64,000 nt of DNA from Haloterrigena turkmenica DSM 5511 (GCF_000025325.1 NC_013743.1:1054001-1118000), one strand, 5' to 3'; positions 36,813 through 46,247 are shown, counted from the first letter of the stretch. The notes: generated by a model not told the origin, from the sequence alone. Translations and numbers: made by a program.

Positions 36813-37997
36813 GTGACGGCGCCACCAGCCCGCGTCGAGGCGCTGCTCGAGGCGGTCGACGACGACGGCGCGGTCGCCTTCGACGACCTCCGGATCGAGC
36901 GTGCCGAGGACGGCTACGCGCTTGAGACCGCCGACGAAGAGTGGACCAGCCTCGCGGCCGACGACCTCGCGGACGCCCTCGAGCCGCTTTCCGACTACGT
37001 CACGAACTGGCGCTACTGGCAGCGATCCGTCGGCGGCGAGGGGACCGCCCGCCGGGCGTTCCTCCGGTGGTGCGAGCGCGCGCCGCTCGAGATCGAGACG
37101 GACGCGGGGACGACGGACGACGAAACGACTGATGAACCGGTCGCGACCCATCCGTCGGTCGACGACCCCCTCTCCGTCCCCGAACGCTACAACGCGCTTC
37201 GGGACGGCCTCGACCGCGAGTGGGGCCAGCTGTGTCTCACCGCGCGGCTCGTCGACGACGCCGACGACGACCCCGCCGGCGAGCGCGTCTACGACCTATG
37301 GCACGTCGACGACGCCGACAGCGACCTCGCCGATCTCGAGGTCTACGACGATCCGCGCGACGCCCGCGAGATCGCGACCTACGACGGAGACGGGCGCTAC
37401 CGGCCGCTGAAGACGGCGCCGACGCTCCCCTCGGGGTGGGCCTTCACCGGTCTCTCCGGCGGGGAACTCGTCGAGACCGTCGAGTTCTTCTACCCCGCGA
37501 CGGTCGCCAACTGGCATCGCGAACTGCAGGGAACGCTGGACGTCGACCACTGGACCGAGACCGCCGAGCGCCAGACCGGCATCTACGACGTCTTAGACGA
37601 GCTGCCCCGCGAGGGCGTCGAGTGGATGGCCGAGGCCTGCTGCGTCGACTCGCAGTGCCTGCGCCGGCGTGAGTGGGAGTTCGACGAGGGCGACGAGCTC
37701 GACGTCGACGGCGGCGACGGACCGTTCCCCTGCCGGGAGCCGTGTTCGCTGGTCGTCGCCGCCGCTCGCAAGTGGACCATCCTCGAGTCCGAGGACGAAC
37801 ACACCTACGAACTCGAGTTGACCACCAGCGAGTACAACCAGCTCGCGGAGCTGATCGACGCGGTCGCCGAGGGTCGAACCGACGAGATCCGCGAGGCCGA
37901 CGTCAACGACGGCGCGAACCGCTACCGGGCGCGCTACCTGCGGGCCAAGCGGTTCGACGAAGCGGGCGACCTCGAGGCCAGACGGGTCGACGACTGA
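36813..37997 (+). CDS. DR2241-family protein, CbiX partner
   Basis: A 394-residue protein of the DR2241 family that accompanies CbiX in haloarchaea and Deinococcus. The C-terminal third has a cysteine cluster 'EACCVDSQCLRR' and 'PFPCREPCSLVVAAARKW' suited to an iron-sulfur centre, followed by 'ELTTSEYNQLAELIDAVAEG'. Most of the rest is acidic with a family 'NWRYWQRSV' segment. It starts with GTG, two bases after the cbiX stop. A redox step in corrin or siroheme metabolism is inferred from context only. Confidence 0.85.
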   Translation: MTAPPARVEALLEAVDDDGAVAFDDLRIERAEDGYALETADEEWTSLAADDLADALEPLSDYVTNWRYWQRSVGGEGTARRAFLRWCERAPLEIETDAGTTDDETTDEPVATHPSVDDPLSVPERYNALRDGLDREWGQLCLTARLVDDADDDPAGERVYDLWHVDDADSDLADLEVYDDPRDAREIATYDGDGRYRPLKTAPTLPSGWAFTGLSGGELVETVEFFYPATVANWHRELQGTLDVDHWTETAERQTGIYDVLDELPREGVEWMAEACCVDSQCLRRREWEFDEGDELDVDGGDGPFPCREPCSLVVAAARKWTILESEDEHTYELELTTSEYNQLAELIDAVAEGRTDEIREADVNDGANRYRARYLRAKRFDEAGDLEARRVDD

Positions 37998-38055
37998 CGC
38001 CGCCCGTCGGCGACTCGAATACTCGACTTCCGGCCGTCGCGTCACCAGTCACAGC

Positions 38056-38637
38056 TTATCGCACTAACAGGAACAGCGCCGCGGCGACGCCGGCGACGAC
38101 GATGACGACGCCGGCGGTGGCGACGGGGCCGCCGATCGCGGCCGCGGTCAGCGTCCCGATCACGGCCGCGAAGAGACCGAGGGCACAGACCGCGAGCGTC
38201 CCCGGGTCGAGCCCGCTCGAAGAGAGAATCCGGTCGAGACCCGTCGGCGACTGGCCCGTGTCCTGGCGTCTGGGTTCGGCGAACGACTCGTCGACGTCGA
38301 CTCCGTCCGGGACGGGATTGACGGTGACGGGAACGACGACGGACTCGGCACCGTAGCCGGTCTGCACCTCGATCGCGCCCTCGATCGGTTCGTCGATCGC
38401 CTCCGCGGAGACGCGGACGGGGACGACCGTCTCGCCGTCGCCCTCGACGTAGTAGTTCGACGTCTCGAGCGCGGCGATTCGTTCGAGGTCGCCGTCCAGC
38501 CGGCAGTGGACGTGCGCGGGAGCGCCGTGGCTCGCTAAGCGCAGGTTAACGGAGCCGCGGGTCTCGACGCTGTCGACGCTCGGTTCGAGCGAGTCGGTCG
38601 AGCCCCGGTTGACGTGGACGGTGACCTCGGTTGACAC
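38056..38637 (-). CDS. Membrane-anchored beta-domain protein
   Basis: 193 residues. A beta-strand-rich domain of about 115 residues ('VNLRLASHGAPAHVHCRLDG', 'VVPVRVSAEAIDEPIEGAIE', 'ESVVVPVTVNP') is followed by a polar linker and two C-terminal membrane helices ('GTLAVCALGLFAAVIGTLT', 'TAGVVIVVAGVAAALFLLV'). No signal peptide is seen, so side of the membrane is uncertain. It starts with GTG. It is adjacent to the Trm112 gene on the same strand, 16 bases downstream of its stop. The family is haloarchaeal and of unknown role. Confidence 0.7.
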   Translation of the reverse strand: MSTEVTVHVNRGSTDSLEPSVDSVETRGSVNLRLASHGAPAHVHCRLDGDLERIAALETSNYYVEGDGETVVPVRVSAEAIDEPIEGAIEVQTGYGAESVVVPVTVNPVPDGVDVDESFAEPRRQDTGQSPTGLDRILSSSGLDPGTLAVCALGLFAAVIGTLTAAAIGGPVATAGVVIVVAGVAAALFLLVR

Positions 38638-38653
38638 GAATATCTCTCCCCGG

Positions 38654-38854
38654 TTAGGCCGGCGTCTCTTCGCGCATGTCCGGCGGCAGCAGGTTCGGAA
38701 TGCCGTCTTCGATCGGATAGCGCTCGCCGCACTCGGTACAGACGAGGTCGCCGCCGATTATTTCGTTGTCGTCATCGTCACGGTCGGCGTCCTCGAGTTC
38801 CAGCTCGTGTTTGTCCAGCGGACAACAGAGGATCTCCAGCAACGACTCTTGCAT
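38654..38854 (-). CDS. Trm112-family methyltransferase activator
   Basis: A 66-residue zinc protein that stabilises and activates several SAM methyltransferases acting on tRNA, rRNA and release factor. It has the short-form family pattern: 'LLEILCCPLDKHELEL' at the N-terminus and 'VCTECGERYPIEDGIPNLLP' at the C-terminus, with an acidic linker between. The ATG at 38854 fits the family length; an upstream extension has no similarity. A Trm9-like enzyme, a known partner type of archaeal Trm112, is coded at 50812 in this same window. Confidence 0.9.
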   Translation of the reverse strand: MQESLLEILCCPLDKHELELEDADRDDDDNEIIGGDLVCTECGERYPIEDGIPNLLPPDMREETPA

Positions 38855-38941
38855 AGTACGAACGGTGGCCGCATCCAGCAAAAGGTTTCGGGAACGCGAC
38901 GCGTGCCGGCGGTCGAGTCCCCGAGTCACAGAGTCGCCGCG

Positions 38942-40306
38942 TTACTCGTAGGGGTTCTCGACGACGACGGTCTCCTCGCGGCCGGGACCGACGCCGACCG
39001 CGTAGATCGGCGCGTCGAGTTCGTCGCTGATGTACTCGAGGTAGGTGCGGGCGTTCTCGGGGATGGCCTCGTACCCCTCCTCGGCGACCTCACTCCAGTC
39101 AATCTCGGACCAGCCGTCGAAGCTCCGAAGGGTCGCCTCGCAGCGACCCCATTTCTCGGTCGTCGGCGGCATCGTCAGCAGTTCCTCGCCCTCGTACTCG
39201 TAGCTGTGACCGACCTTCACCTCGTCCAGTCCGGCGAGGACGTCGATGTGGTTGATCGCCAGCCCGGTGAAACTGCTCGCGCGAGCGGCGTGGCGCAGCA
39301 TCGGCATGTCGAGCCAGCCGACCCGGCGCGGGCGACCGGTGACGGTACCGTACTCGCCGCCCTCGTCGCGGATGTAGGTCGCGAGTTCTTCCTCGTCAGC
39401 GTCGGCGCCCTCGTCGGCGTCGTAGTCGGGGGTCTGTCCCTCGACGCCGCCCAGTTCCGTCGGGAGTGGGCCGGTGCCGACCCGCGAGAGGTAGGCCTTG
39501 ACGATGCCGATGATCTCGCCGTCGCCGATCACACCGGGGCCGAGCCCGGTCCCCACCGTGGCGCCGCCGGCCGTCGGGTTCGAGGAGGTGACGTAGGGGT
39601 AGATGCCGTGATCGATGTCGATCGAGGTCCCCTGTGCGCCCTCGAGCATGACGGTGTCGCCGTCGTCGATGCGGTCCTGGAGGAAGGTGCCGCAGTCGAC
39701 GGTCATGTTCTCCTCGGCGAGGCGCTCCCCGTACTCGCGATAGGTCTCGTAGAGGTGGTCGATGTCGAACTCGTCGCCGGTCTCCTTGTCGAAGACGTCC
39801 TCGGCGAGGGCCTTCTTCTGGGGGACGACGTACTCGAGTCGCTCGCGGAGGACGTCGGGGTCGAGCAGATCACCGACCCGGACGCCGCGCCGGCCCGCCT
39901 TGTCCTCGTAGGTGGGGCCGATGCCGCGTTTGGTCGTGCCGGCGGCGAGGTCTTCTTTCTCCTCCTCCTCGATCCCGTCGAGCGCGCGGTGGTAGGGAAG
40001 GATGACGTGTGCGCGCTCGGCCACGCGCACGTCGGGCTCGAGGCCGCGCTCTCGAAGCGTGTCGATCTCGTCGAATAACGTTTCGGGGTTGACGACGCAG
40101 CCGTTGCCGAGGACACCGATCTTGCCCCGGACGGCGCCCGACGGCACGAGCGATAGTTTGTACTCCTCACCGTCGTGAACGACGGTGTGGCCTGCGTTGT
40201 CGCCGCCCTGATACCGGGCGACGACGTCAGCGGCGTCGCCGTACACGTCGACGACCCCGCCCTTGCCTTCGTCGCCGAGTTGCGACCCGACGATAGTGAC
40301 GGTCAT
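38942..40306 (-). CDS. purA: Adenylosuccinate synthase
   Basis: A 454-residue enzyme joining IMP and aspartate with GTP in AMP synthesis. It has the N-terminal GTP loop 'GDEGKG' (11-16), the 'GGDNAGHTV' IMP segment, 'KRGIGPTYEDKAGRRGVR', 'LEGAQGTSIDIDHGIYPYVT', 'TGRPRRVGWLD' and 'INHIDVLAGLDEVKV'. Length and motifs match the family. An acidic insertion (about 283-300) is a halophilic feature. The TATA element 'TGTTTATC' about 30 bases before the ATG implies a near-leaderless message. Confidence 0.97.
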   Translation of the reverse strand: MTVTIVGSQLGDEGKGGVVDVYGDAADVVARYQGGDNAGHTVVHDGEEYKLSLVPSGAVRGKIGVLGNGCVVNPETLFDEIDTLRERGLEPDVRVAERAHVILPYHRALDGIEEEEKEDLAAGTTKRGIGPTYEDKAGRRGVRVGDLLDPDVLRERLEYVVPQKKALAEDVFDKETGDEFDIDHLYETYREYGERLAEENMTVDCGTFLQDRIDDGDTVMLEGAQGTSIDIDHGIYPYVTSSNPTAGGATVGTGLGPGVIGDGEIIGIVKAYLSRVGTGPLPTELGGVEGQTPDYDADEGADADEEELATYIRDEGGEYGTVTGRPRRVGWLDMPMLRHAARASSFTGLAINHIDVLAGLDEVKVGHSYEYEGEELLTMPPTTEKWGRCEATLRSFDGWSEIDWSEVAEEGYEAIPENARTYLEYISDELDAPIYAVGVGPGREETVVVENPYE

Positions 40307-40330
40307 AACAGCGGCGGGTTCTTGCCGGGC

Positions 40331-40340
40331 CGATAAACAG
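40331..40340 (-). promoter_or_regulatory. TATA box of purA
   Basis: On the minus strand this reads 'CTGTTTATCG', centred about 30 bases before the purA ATG (40306). Confidence 0.55.
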
Positions 40341-40627
40341 ATTACGGTATGGACGGGCCTCGCGACGGGCTTATACACGGTCGTGAGTAGGGCCGCGAGA
40401 CGACCCGGTTTCGAACGGTACGCTCTTATCGGTGGCCACGAGACCACACCAGGTAGCCGGTCACGTCCGGTCGACGGGCTCGAATTCGATTTCGAATCCG
40501 GACGCGTCGCGAACAGTCATTAACGATTTCGGGGTTTCGAGCGCGGATTACCCACCGCAACCCGAAGCGTTAACTACTGACAGGAACGATCGTTCAGTTG
40601 AGAGTGGCCTGACAGTCGCCGAGAGTA

Positions 40628-40639
40628 ACTTTTAAAAGG
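40628..40639 (+). promoter_or_regulatory. TATA box of the small regulator at 40664
   Basis: 'ACTTTTAAAAGG' is centred about 31 bases before the ATG. The A/T core is palindromic. The rest of the 357-base gap back to purA holds only the purA promoter. Confidence 0.6.
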
Positions 40640-40663
40640 TCCAAAGACAAGTTAACAAATGCC

Positions 40664-40969
40664 ATGATAGACCGACTTGAGAAGGAAGTTGATATGCTGG
40701 AACGACATCTTCAGGTCCTGAAGATGGTCATCGAGAACGAACCGATCGGAATCGTGAAGATGTCCAACGAGACGGGCTACCCCCACCACAAGGTCCGCTA
40801 CTCCCTGCGCGTCCTCGAAGAGGAGAACCTCATCGAGCCCTCCAGTCAGGGTGCGATCAAGACCGAGCGTACCGCGGAGTTCGTCGACGAGCTCGATGAC
40901 AAGCTCGACGACATCATGGACAAGCTCGACGGCATGAAGATCGAAGACGTCGCCGAAATCGAAGGCTAG
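40664..40969 (+). CDS. Small winged-helix regulator with coiled-coil tail
   Basis: 101 residues. An N-terminal helix ('RLEKEVDMLERHLQVLKMV') leads into a winged helix-turn-helix ('GIVKMSNETGYPHHKVRYSL', 'LEEENLIEPSSQGAIKT') and a C-terminal acidic coiled coil ('VDELDDKLDDIMDKLDGM'). Relatives are found in nearly all haloarchaea. It is monocistronic with a strong promoter. The target is unknown; the compact size and dimerising helices suggest a housekeeping repressor or activator. Confidence 0.82.
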   Translation: MIDRLEKEVDMLERHLQVLKMVIENEPIGIVKMSNETGYPHHKVRYSLRVLEEENLIEPSSQGAIKTERTAEFVDELDDKLDDIMDKLDGMKIEDVAEIEG

Positions 40970-41262
40970 TCTCTCTCCCCCACGCTCTCGATACGCGCCG
41001 CCCGAACGGTTCGAGTCGCTTCGAGGCTCGGGGAATCGGTCTGCCGCGCGAGCCGCCCGTTCGAACACCACGGGACGCCGACCGGGACGGACCGCCCGGA
41101 CCGGCCGACCACCTCCGGTTTTCGCAGCGCCTCGTATCATTAGCAGCTGCGACGCTATTCGGCAGTAATACTCGAACGTAGAGCCCGGGCATCTTCGTCA
41201 ATACGCGCCGACAACGAGCGGAAAACGGCGTTCTGAAACGGTGAGCGCTCCCGGCGGCCCGC
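40970..41262. other. Convergent intergenic gap
   Basis: About 290 bases between convergent genes with no recognisable gene or repeat. Confidence 0.5.
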
Positions 41263-43929
41263 CTACAACTCGGGGACGTTCATGTGGAACCCTTCGGAGC
41301 GGGACTCGACCAGACAGAGGTGATAGCCCGTCTTCCGGGAGAGGTTGACGTAGCTCATCTTCGAGCCGCGGCTCAGCAGTCCTCCGCTGGTCGCCTGCTC
41401 AGCCACCTCGAGCGCGCCGGGTTCGAAGTAACTCGAGGTGACGACGACCGCCGCCGCCAGATCCGGATAGTTGGCCTTGACCGCCGAGGCGGCCTCCTCC
41501 ATCTCCTCGAGCATGCCCTGGGTCGCGGGCTCGCGCGAGTCGTTCAGGTTCGCGACCAGCAGCGGATTCCCCATCTTGTCGAAGGCGACGACGTCGAAGC
41601 GGACCTGCTCGGGCACGTCCTCGGTCTCGTCGTCTTGCAGCGAGATCGTCGCGTCCAGTTCGGCGCGGTCGATCTGCGGGATCGCGTCGTAGAGATCCCC
41701 CAGTCCGTCGGCGTTGCCGGTGTCGCGGACCTCGAACAGAACCGTGCTGGTGAGCCAGTCGACGAACCGGTGTTCCATCGTTCCGGCGAGGAACTCCTCG
41801 TAAGGCTGACCGTCGACGGCCACGTCGGCCGCGTCGAACCCGGTGTGGTGCTCGAGTCGCAGATTCGCCGCCACGTCCGAACGGTCGCTCTCGCCGCCGT
41901 GGGCCGACTCGAGGGTCGGCTGGCTCTTCGAGGCGTAGCGCACGAAGAGGTTCGTGTCGGCCAGCGCCCGGTCGGCCGAGAGCTGCGTGCTCGCCGCCGG
42001 CGTCGCCTCTGTGCCGGCGTCGGCCTCGCGAGCCCGCTCCAGTTCGGTCTCGAGTTCCTCGATCCGGGACCGGAGGCGGTCGATCGTCGAGGAGAGCTCC
42101 TCGTTTTCCGACTGCAACCGGTCGCGTTCGGCCTCGAGTTCCTCGGCCGCGGCGACGAGTTCGTCGCGTTGCTCCTCGAGCGTCTCGACGCGCTCCTCGA
42201 GTTCGGCCACGCGGTCGGCCTCGGCGCCGCTGGCCTCAGCGGCCGCCGAGCCGGTGTCGGCACCGGACCCGCCGCTGGGGGCGTCGGCCCGCTCCGCTTC
42301 CTGCGACCGGCGCTGCCGGGCGGCGTTGGTCTCCTGTGGCTGCCGACTCGACTGCTGTCGCGTCGACTCCCCGGCCGTCTGTCGGCGCTGTGCGTTCCGC
42401 CCCGTCTCGGCCTCGCGGTGCGTGCGGCTCCGCTGGCTCGCCTCGGAGCGATCGGCCGCCCGACTCGAGTCGTCGACCTGGCTGTTGTCCGGATCGATCG
42501 ACGGAATACTGCGCGTCTCGCGCCACTGCGCCTCCTGATCGAACCGTTCGTCGGTCGCCTCGGAGTCCTCGGCGTCCGACTCCGGAGCCGCCGTCGCCGC
42601 GGCTCCCGTTGGCTCCGGTTCCGACGTTGGGGCCGCCGTCGCGTCCGGTTCGGACGTTGCGGCAGTCGTCGGCTCTGACTCCGGAACGGCGCCCGCTGTC
42701 ACGCCGGCGTCGGCCCCTCCAGCGTCCTCGTCCGACGGCGAGTCCGCGACATCGTCTTCGGTCCAGGAGATGTCGTTCTGCTCGAGTTGCTCTGCGGCGG
42801 CTTCGACCTCGGCGAGGTCCGGCCCGGAGCCGGCGGTAGAGCCCCCTTCGGAGTCGGTCTCGGAATCAGCGTCGGCGTCGGACGCCGACCGGGTGCGATC
42901 GTCCGCCGACGGCCGGTCGCGGTCGTCGACCGGCTCGGCCGCGTCGATCGGTTCGTCCGCGACGCTTCCGTCCGCGGGCTCCGCGGCCGATCGATCGTCG
43001 ACGGCACCGACCGGCTCGGCCGCGTCGGCCGACTCCGCGTCGGTGATCCCGCTCGAGGCCGGTTCCGAGTCGAGCGGACCCGCGTCGGTCGCGGTGATCC
43101 CCGACAGATCGTCGTCGGGCGCGTCCGCCGCGGCGTCGTCGGCCGTCGCGTCGCCGATCGTGACGTTCTCGAGGGACGCGCTCGCGGCGCCGTCGGCCTC
43201 GGCGGAGTCGGGATCCGGCTCCGAGCTGGAGATATCGATCGAATCGAGGGCCGACTCGGTCGGATCGGCGCTCGGTTCGGCCCGCGCGTCGGTGCCGGCG
43301 CTCGATCCCGTCGCTGGACTCGAGTCGCCGGCGCTTTTGTCAGTCGCGTCGGTCGCCCCGCCGGCGTCGCTCGCGCTCGAGTCCGGTCCCGTTCCCGGAA
43401 CGTCGGTGACCTCGATCTCGACGTCGCGGACCTCGTAGATCCCGACCTCGTCGGCGGCCCGCTCGAACGCCTCGTCGCCGGTGAGGAGGCGGTCGGCGTT
43501 TCCGATGTAGGCGGCGGCCATCCGGCGACCGCCGTAGTAGACGGCGTAGTAGTCGCCGCTGAGAACGTTCTCGCTCAGTTCGACGTAGCCGGTAAACGAG
43601 CCGCTCTGGAGGGTCCCGTCGACCTCCCGGAGCGGCGTCTCGTTAGTGTAGTACTTTGCTCGCGTCTCGCCGCCGTGCTCTTCCATCGTACAGAGCAGCG
43701 GGAGCGCGGGATCAGGTGCCTCGTAGCGGGTGCCCGACGCGGCCTCGAAGTCCTCAATGGCGCCGTCGACGACGCCGACGACGCGGCCGTTCAACATGAA
43801 CAGCCACGTGCCGGCGGCGGAGACGGCTCCGGAGAAGTCGGCGTCAGCGAGATCGGAGAGACCGTCGTAACCGCCGCTGAACGGGCGGGAATCCCATTGC
43901 TCGACGCGCTCTTGCGTGCGCGGTTCCAT
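41263..43929 (-). CDS. Large acidic coiled-coil protein with conserved ends
   Basis: 888 residues in four parts. Residues 1-165 form a conserved domain ('WDSRPFSGGYDGLSDLADAD', 'GAVSAAGTWLFMLNGRVVGV', 'YYAVYYGGRRMAAAYIGNAD'). Residues about 170-560 are a low-complexity Asp/Glu/Ser/Ala linker. Residues about 565-655 form a coiled coil ('LEERVETLEEQRDELVAAAE'). The rest is a second conserved domain ('DTNLFVRYASKSQPTLESAH', 'NPLLVANLNDSREPATQGML'), whose beta-alpha pattern recalls restriction-endonuclease-like folds. No signal or membrane helix. 'CGTATTTGG' about 27 bases upstream fits the start. The function is unknown; a scaffold or nucleic-acid role is possible. Confidence 0.78.
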   Translation of the reverse strand: MEPRTQERVEQWDSRPFSGGYDGLSDLADADFSGAVSAAGTWLFMLNGRVVGVVDGAIEDFEAASGTRYEAPDPALPLLCTMEEHGGETRAKYYTNETPLREVDGTLQSGSFTGYVELSENVLSGDYYAVYYGGRRMAAAYIGNADRLLTGDEAFERAADEVGIYEVRDVEIEVTDVPGTGPDSSASDAGGATDATDKSAGDSSPATGSSAGTDARAEPSADPTESALDSIDISSSEPDPDSAEADGAASASLENVTIGDATADDAAADAPDDDLSGITATDAGPLDSEPASSGITDAESADAAEPVGAVDDRSAAEPADGSVADEPIDAAEPVDDRDRPSADDRTRSASDADADSETDSEGGSTAGSGPDLAEVEAAAEQLEQNDISWTEDDVADSPSDEDAGGADAGVTAGAVPESEPTTAATSEPDATAAPTSEPEPTGAAATAAPESDAEDSEATDERFDQEAQWRETRSIPSIDPDNSQVDDSSRAADRSEASQRSRTHREAETGRNAQRRQTAGESTRQQSSRQPQETNAARQRRSQEAERADAPSGGSGADTGSAAAEASGAEADRVAELEERVETLEEQRDELVAAAEELEAERDRLQSENEELSSTIDRLRSRIEELETELERAREADAGTEATPAASTQLSADRALADTNLFVRYASKSQPTLESAHGGESDRSDVAANLRLEHHTGFDAADVAVDGQPYEEFLAGTMEHRFVDWLTSTVLFEVRDTGNADGLGDLYDAIPQIDRAELDATISLQDDETEDVPEQVRFDVVAFDKMGNPLLVANLNDSREPATQGMLEEMEEAASAVKANYPDLAAAVVVTSSYFEPGALEVAEQATSGGLLSRGSKMSYVNLSRKTGYHLCLVESRSEGFHMNVPEL

Positions 43930-44039
43930 ACCACAACAAGCGGGAACCGCACCAAATACGTTTCGCCTAGATACAGTCTGCTTTTAGATACTGTCGCCGT
44001 TACTTCGAAGAAGTCGCTGCCGATCGCGGCGGGCCTCCG

Positions 44040-44318
44040 TCAGATCTTCGACTCGGCGTCCTCGGCGAGCTCCTTCATCCGCTTGCCGATCCGGCCGGCG
44101 CTCGAGAACTCGTCCTCGCTCATCCCCTTCGCCAGAGCGTTGCCGAGCACGAAGACGGCGTGTTTGTGCTCGCTCTTCGATTTGTGGACGTGCGAGGGAT
44201 CGACGTCCAGCTGGCGGTACGGCTCGAACAGCTCCTCATCGACGTCCTCCCGCTGGGCGAAGTACTCCATGATGACGACGAGTTCTTCGTGTAGCTCGAG
44301 GAGTTCGTCTTTATGCAT
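44040..44318 (-). CDS. UPF0058 family protein
   Basis: A 92-residue all-helical protein of UPF0058, present across haloarchaea and methanogens. Family segments are 'KDELLELHEELVVIMEYFAQ', 'LFEPYRQLDVDPSHVHKSKS' and 'HKHAVFVLGNALA', with conserved histidines. The role is unknown. A TATA-like 'CGCTTAAG' about 27 bases upstream of the ATG (44318) gives a leaderless message. Confidence 0.93.
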   Translation of the reverse strand: MHKDELLELHEELVVIMEYFAQREDVDEELFEPYRQLDVDPSHVHKSKSEHKHAVFVLGNALAKGMSEDEFSSAGRIGKRMKELAEDAESKI

Positions 44319-44341
44319 GGTCGCGTATAGGAAGGGTTCGG

Positions 44342-44349
44342 GCTTAAGC
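44342..44349 (-). promoter_or_regulatory. TATA box of the UPF0058 gene
   Basis: On the minus strand this reads 'GCTTAAGC', centred about 27 bases before the ATG at 44318; it is also a perfect 8-base palindrome. Confidence 0.5.
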
Positions 44350-44387
44350 GTTGTGTGCGAGACAGGTACAATACCGGAACGGAACGC

Positions 44388-45038
44388 TCAGTACACCGAT
44401 TTCACCCGGTTGCGCGACTCGCGTGCATACCGCTTCGCGGCCAGCGCGAACACCCAACTCCCGAAGGCGACGGCCGCGACGAATTCGGGGACGGCGAACC
44501 ACGCCGACGGCTCCCCGGCGCCGGCGCGGCTCGCGAGCCACCCGAGCCAACAGAGCGGGTGGACGATACCGAGCCAGACGGAGACGAGACCGAGTCGGGC
44601 GTCGCCCGCGAGCACGAGTCCGCTTCCGTACACCCACTGCGCGAACGGCGCGAGCCCGAAGAACAGCAGGGCGACCGGCGTGTGGAATTCGGTGTCGAGG
44701 TAGAACGCGTCGTGGCCGAGGAAGAAGACGCCGATGCCGACCAGGGCGGTCGTCGCCGCCCACAGCAGGCCCACCCCAAGGCGCTCGAGGCCGTTCCGGG
44801 CCGCCAGCCAGAGCCGCCAGCCGAAGGGGACGCCGAGCAGGCCGCCGAGAATCAGCCCGCCGTTGAACAGCGGGAAGGTCCGGGTCCCGCGACGTCCCAT
44901 GTCCGAGAGCGCTCGAGCGCGCCAGGAGAACGTCTCCGGCGCGGCCAGCAGCGTCGCGAGCGCGATCGCGCTGAGGGCGACGACGGGGGCGGCGAGCCCG
45001 CACGCCGTTGCGACGCGTCGTCGAGATGGCGCGTCCAT
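44388..45038 (-). CDS. DUF998 membrane protein
   Basis: A 216-residue membrane protein with about six helices. DUF998 features are visible: a first helix 'GLAAPVVALSAIALATLLA' followed by 'FSWRARALSDMG', then 'FPLFNGGLILGGLLGVPFG', 'VGIGVFFLGHDAF' and 'HTPVALLFFGLAPFAQWVYG'. No catalytic residues are evident; the family is of unknown function. The ATG at 45038 places the first helix near the N-terminus. It is downstream of the ABC ATPase on the same strand after 87 bases. Confidence 0.84.
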   Translation of the reverse strand: MDAPSRRRVATACGLAAPVVALSAIALATLLAAPETFSWRARALSDMGRRGTRTFPLFNGGLILGGLLGVPFGWRLWLAARNGLERLGVGLLWAATTALVGIGVFFLGHDAFYLDTEFHTPVALLFFGLAPFAQWVYGSGLVLAGDARLGLVSVWLGIVHPLCWLGWLASRAGAGEPSAWFAVPEFVAAVAFGSWVFALAAKRYARESRNRVKSVY

Positions 45039-45125
45039 GTGTTCGAAATTACGCGAGGCCGACATCAAACTGTCCATCGCCGGAGAAAGAGACGGAAGCA
45101 ACGGATTCGACGGCGACGGCGGAAC

Positions 45126-46247
45126 TCAGTCCGCGGGGAACCAGGCGAGGTCGTGGTCGGCGGTGACGCGGACGGCGACGCGCTCGTCCACGTCGATCCG
45201 GTCGGCGTGGTTGTGCAGACACTCGATCGTCTCGCCCGACTCGAGTTCGACGCGGTAGAGCACGGTCGATCCGAGGTATCGCCGGTAGACGACGCGACCG
45301 TCGGCCGCCCCGTCGTCGGCCGGGACGGCCGTCACGTCGTCCGGACGGACGAGCAGATCGACGGTCGTACCGTCGTGTCGGCCAGTCAGGTCGTCGACGT
45401 CGTCGCGGCGGATGCGACCGACGGCGGTGTCGACGCCGTCGCCGCGGACCTCGCCCGCGAGGAAGCTGGCGTGGCCGAGGAAGCCGGCGACGAAGCGGGA
45501 GTCGGGCCGCTGAAACACCGTCTGGGGGCGATCGATCTGTTCGATATCGCCGTCGCACATCACGGCGACGCGGTCGGAGACCGACAGCGCCTCCTCTTGG
45601 TCGTGGGTCACGGAGACCGCGGTGACGCCGGTCTCCGTGATGATCCGGCGGACCTCCTCGCGCATCTCGACGCGGAGGTCGACGTCCAGATTCGAGAACG
45701 GCTCGTCGAGCAACAGCAGCTCCGGTTCGGGCGCCAGCGCGCGGGCCAGGGCGATCCGCTGTTGCTGGCCGCCGGAGAGTTCGTCCGGATAGGCGCCGGC
45801 CTGGGCCTCGAGGCCGACGAGTTCGAGCAGTTCGTCGACGCGCTCGTCGCGTTCTCGCTCCTCCCGGTCCCGGAGGCCGAAGGCGACGTTCTCGCGGGCG
45901 GTCAGATGTGGGAACAGCGCGAACTCCTGGAAGACGACGCCGACGTCGCGTTCTTCCGGGGGAACGAACCGATCGGCCCCCGCGACGCGCTCGCGCTGGA
46001 GGTCGATCCGGCCGGCGTCGGGTTTCTCGAGGCCGGCGATGAGACGGAGTGTCGTCGTCTTGCCACAGCCCGACGGTCCGAGGAGCGTCAGGATTTCGCC
46101 CTCGCGGACCGACAGCGAGAGCTCCGAGATGACCGTCTCGGCGCCGTGGCGCTTGGTGACACCCTCGAGCTCGAGCATCGCGTCGCCAGTCGCGGGAGCC
46201 GGTCGTCGGTCGCCGGTCGCCGTCGTGTAGAGTCGTCCGTTCGCCAT
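45126..46247 (-). CDS. ABC transporter ATPase, CysA/FbpC/PotA type
   Basis: A 373-residue ATP-binding subunit of an importer. Walker A 'GPSGCGKTT' (K63), Q-loop 'VVFQEFALFP', signature 'LSGGQQQR', Walker B 'LLLLDEPFSNLD' and switch 'SVTHDQEEAL' are all intact. The C-terminal 130 residues are a TOBE-type regulatory domain ('VDLLVRPDDVTAV'). Such ATPases serve iron, sulfate, thiosulfate or polyamine importers; no permease or binding-protein gene is adjacent, so the partner is elsewhere. The ATG at 46247 follows 'AGAGGATC'; an internal ATG at 46178 begins the core 'MLELEGVTK' and is an alternative. Confidence 0.9.
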   Translation of the reverse strand: MANGRLYTTATGDRRPAPATGDAMLELEGVTKRHGAETVISELSLSVREGEILTLLGPSGCGKTTTLRLIAGLEKPDAGRIDLQRERVAGADRFVPPEERDVGVVFQEFALFPHLTARENVAFGLRDREERERDERVDELLELVGLEAQAGAYPDELSGGQQQRIALARALAPEPELLLLDEPFSNLDVDLRVEMREEVRRIITETGVTAVSVTHDQEEALSVSDRVAVMCDGDIEQIDRPQTVFQRPDSRFVAGFLGHASFLAGEVRGDGVDTAVGRIRRDDVDDLTGRHDGTTVDLLVRPDDVTAVPADDGAADGRVVYRRYLGSTVLYRVELESGETIECLHNHADRIDVDERVAVRVTADHDLAWFPAD

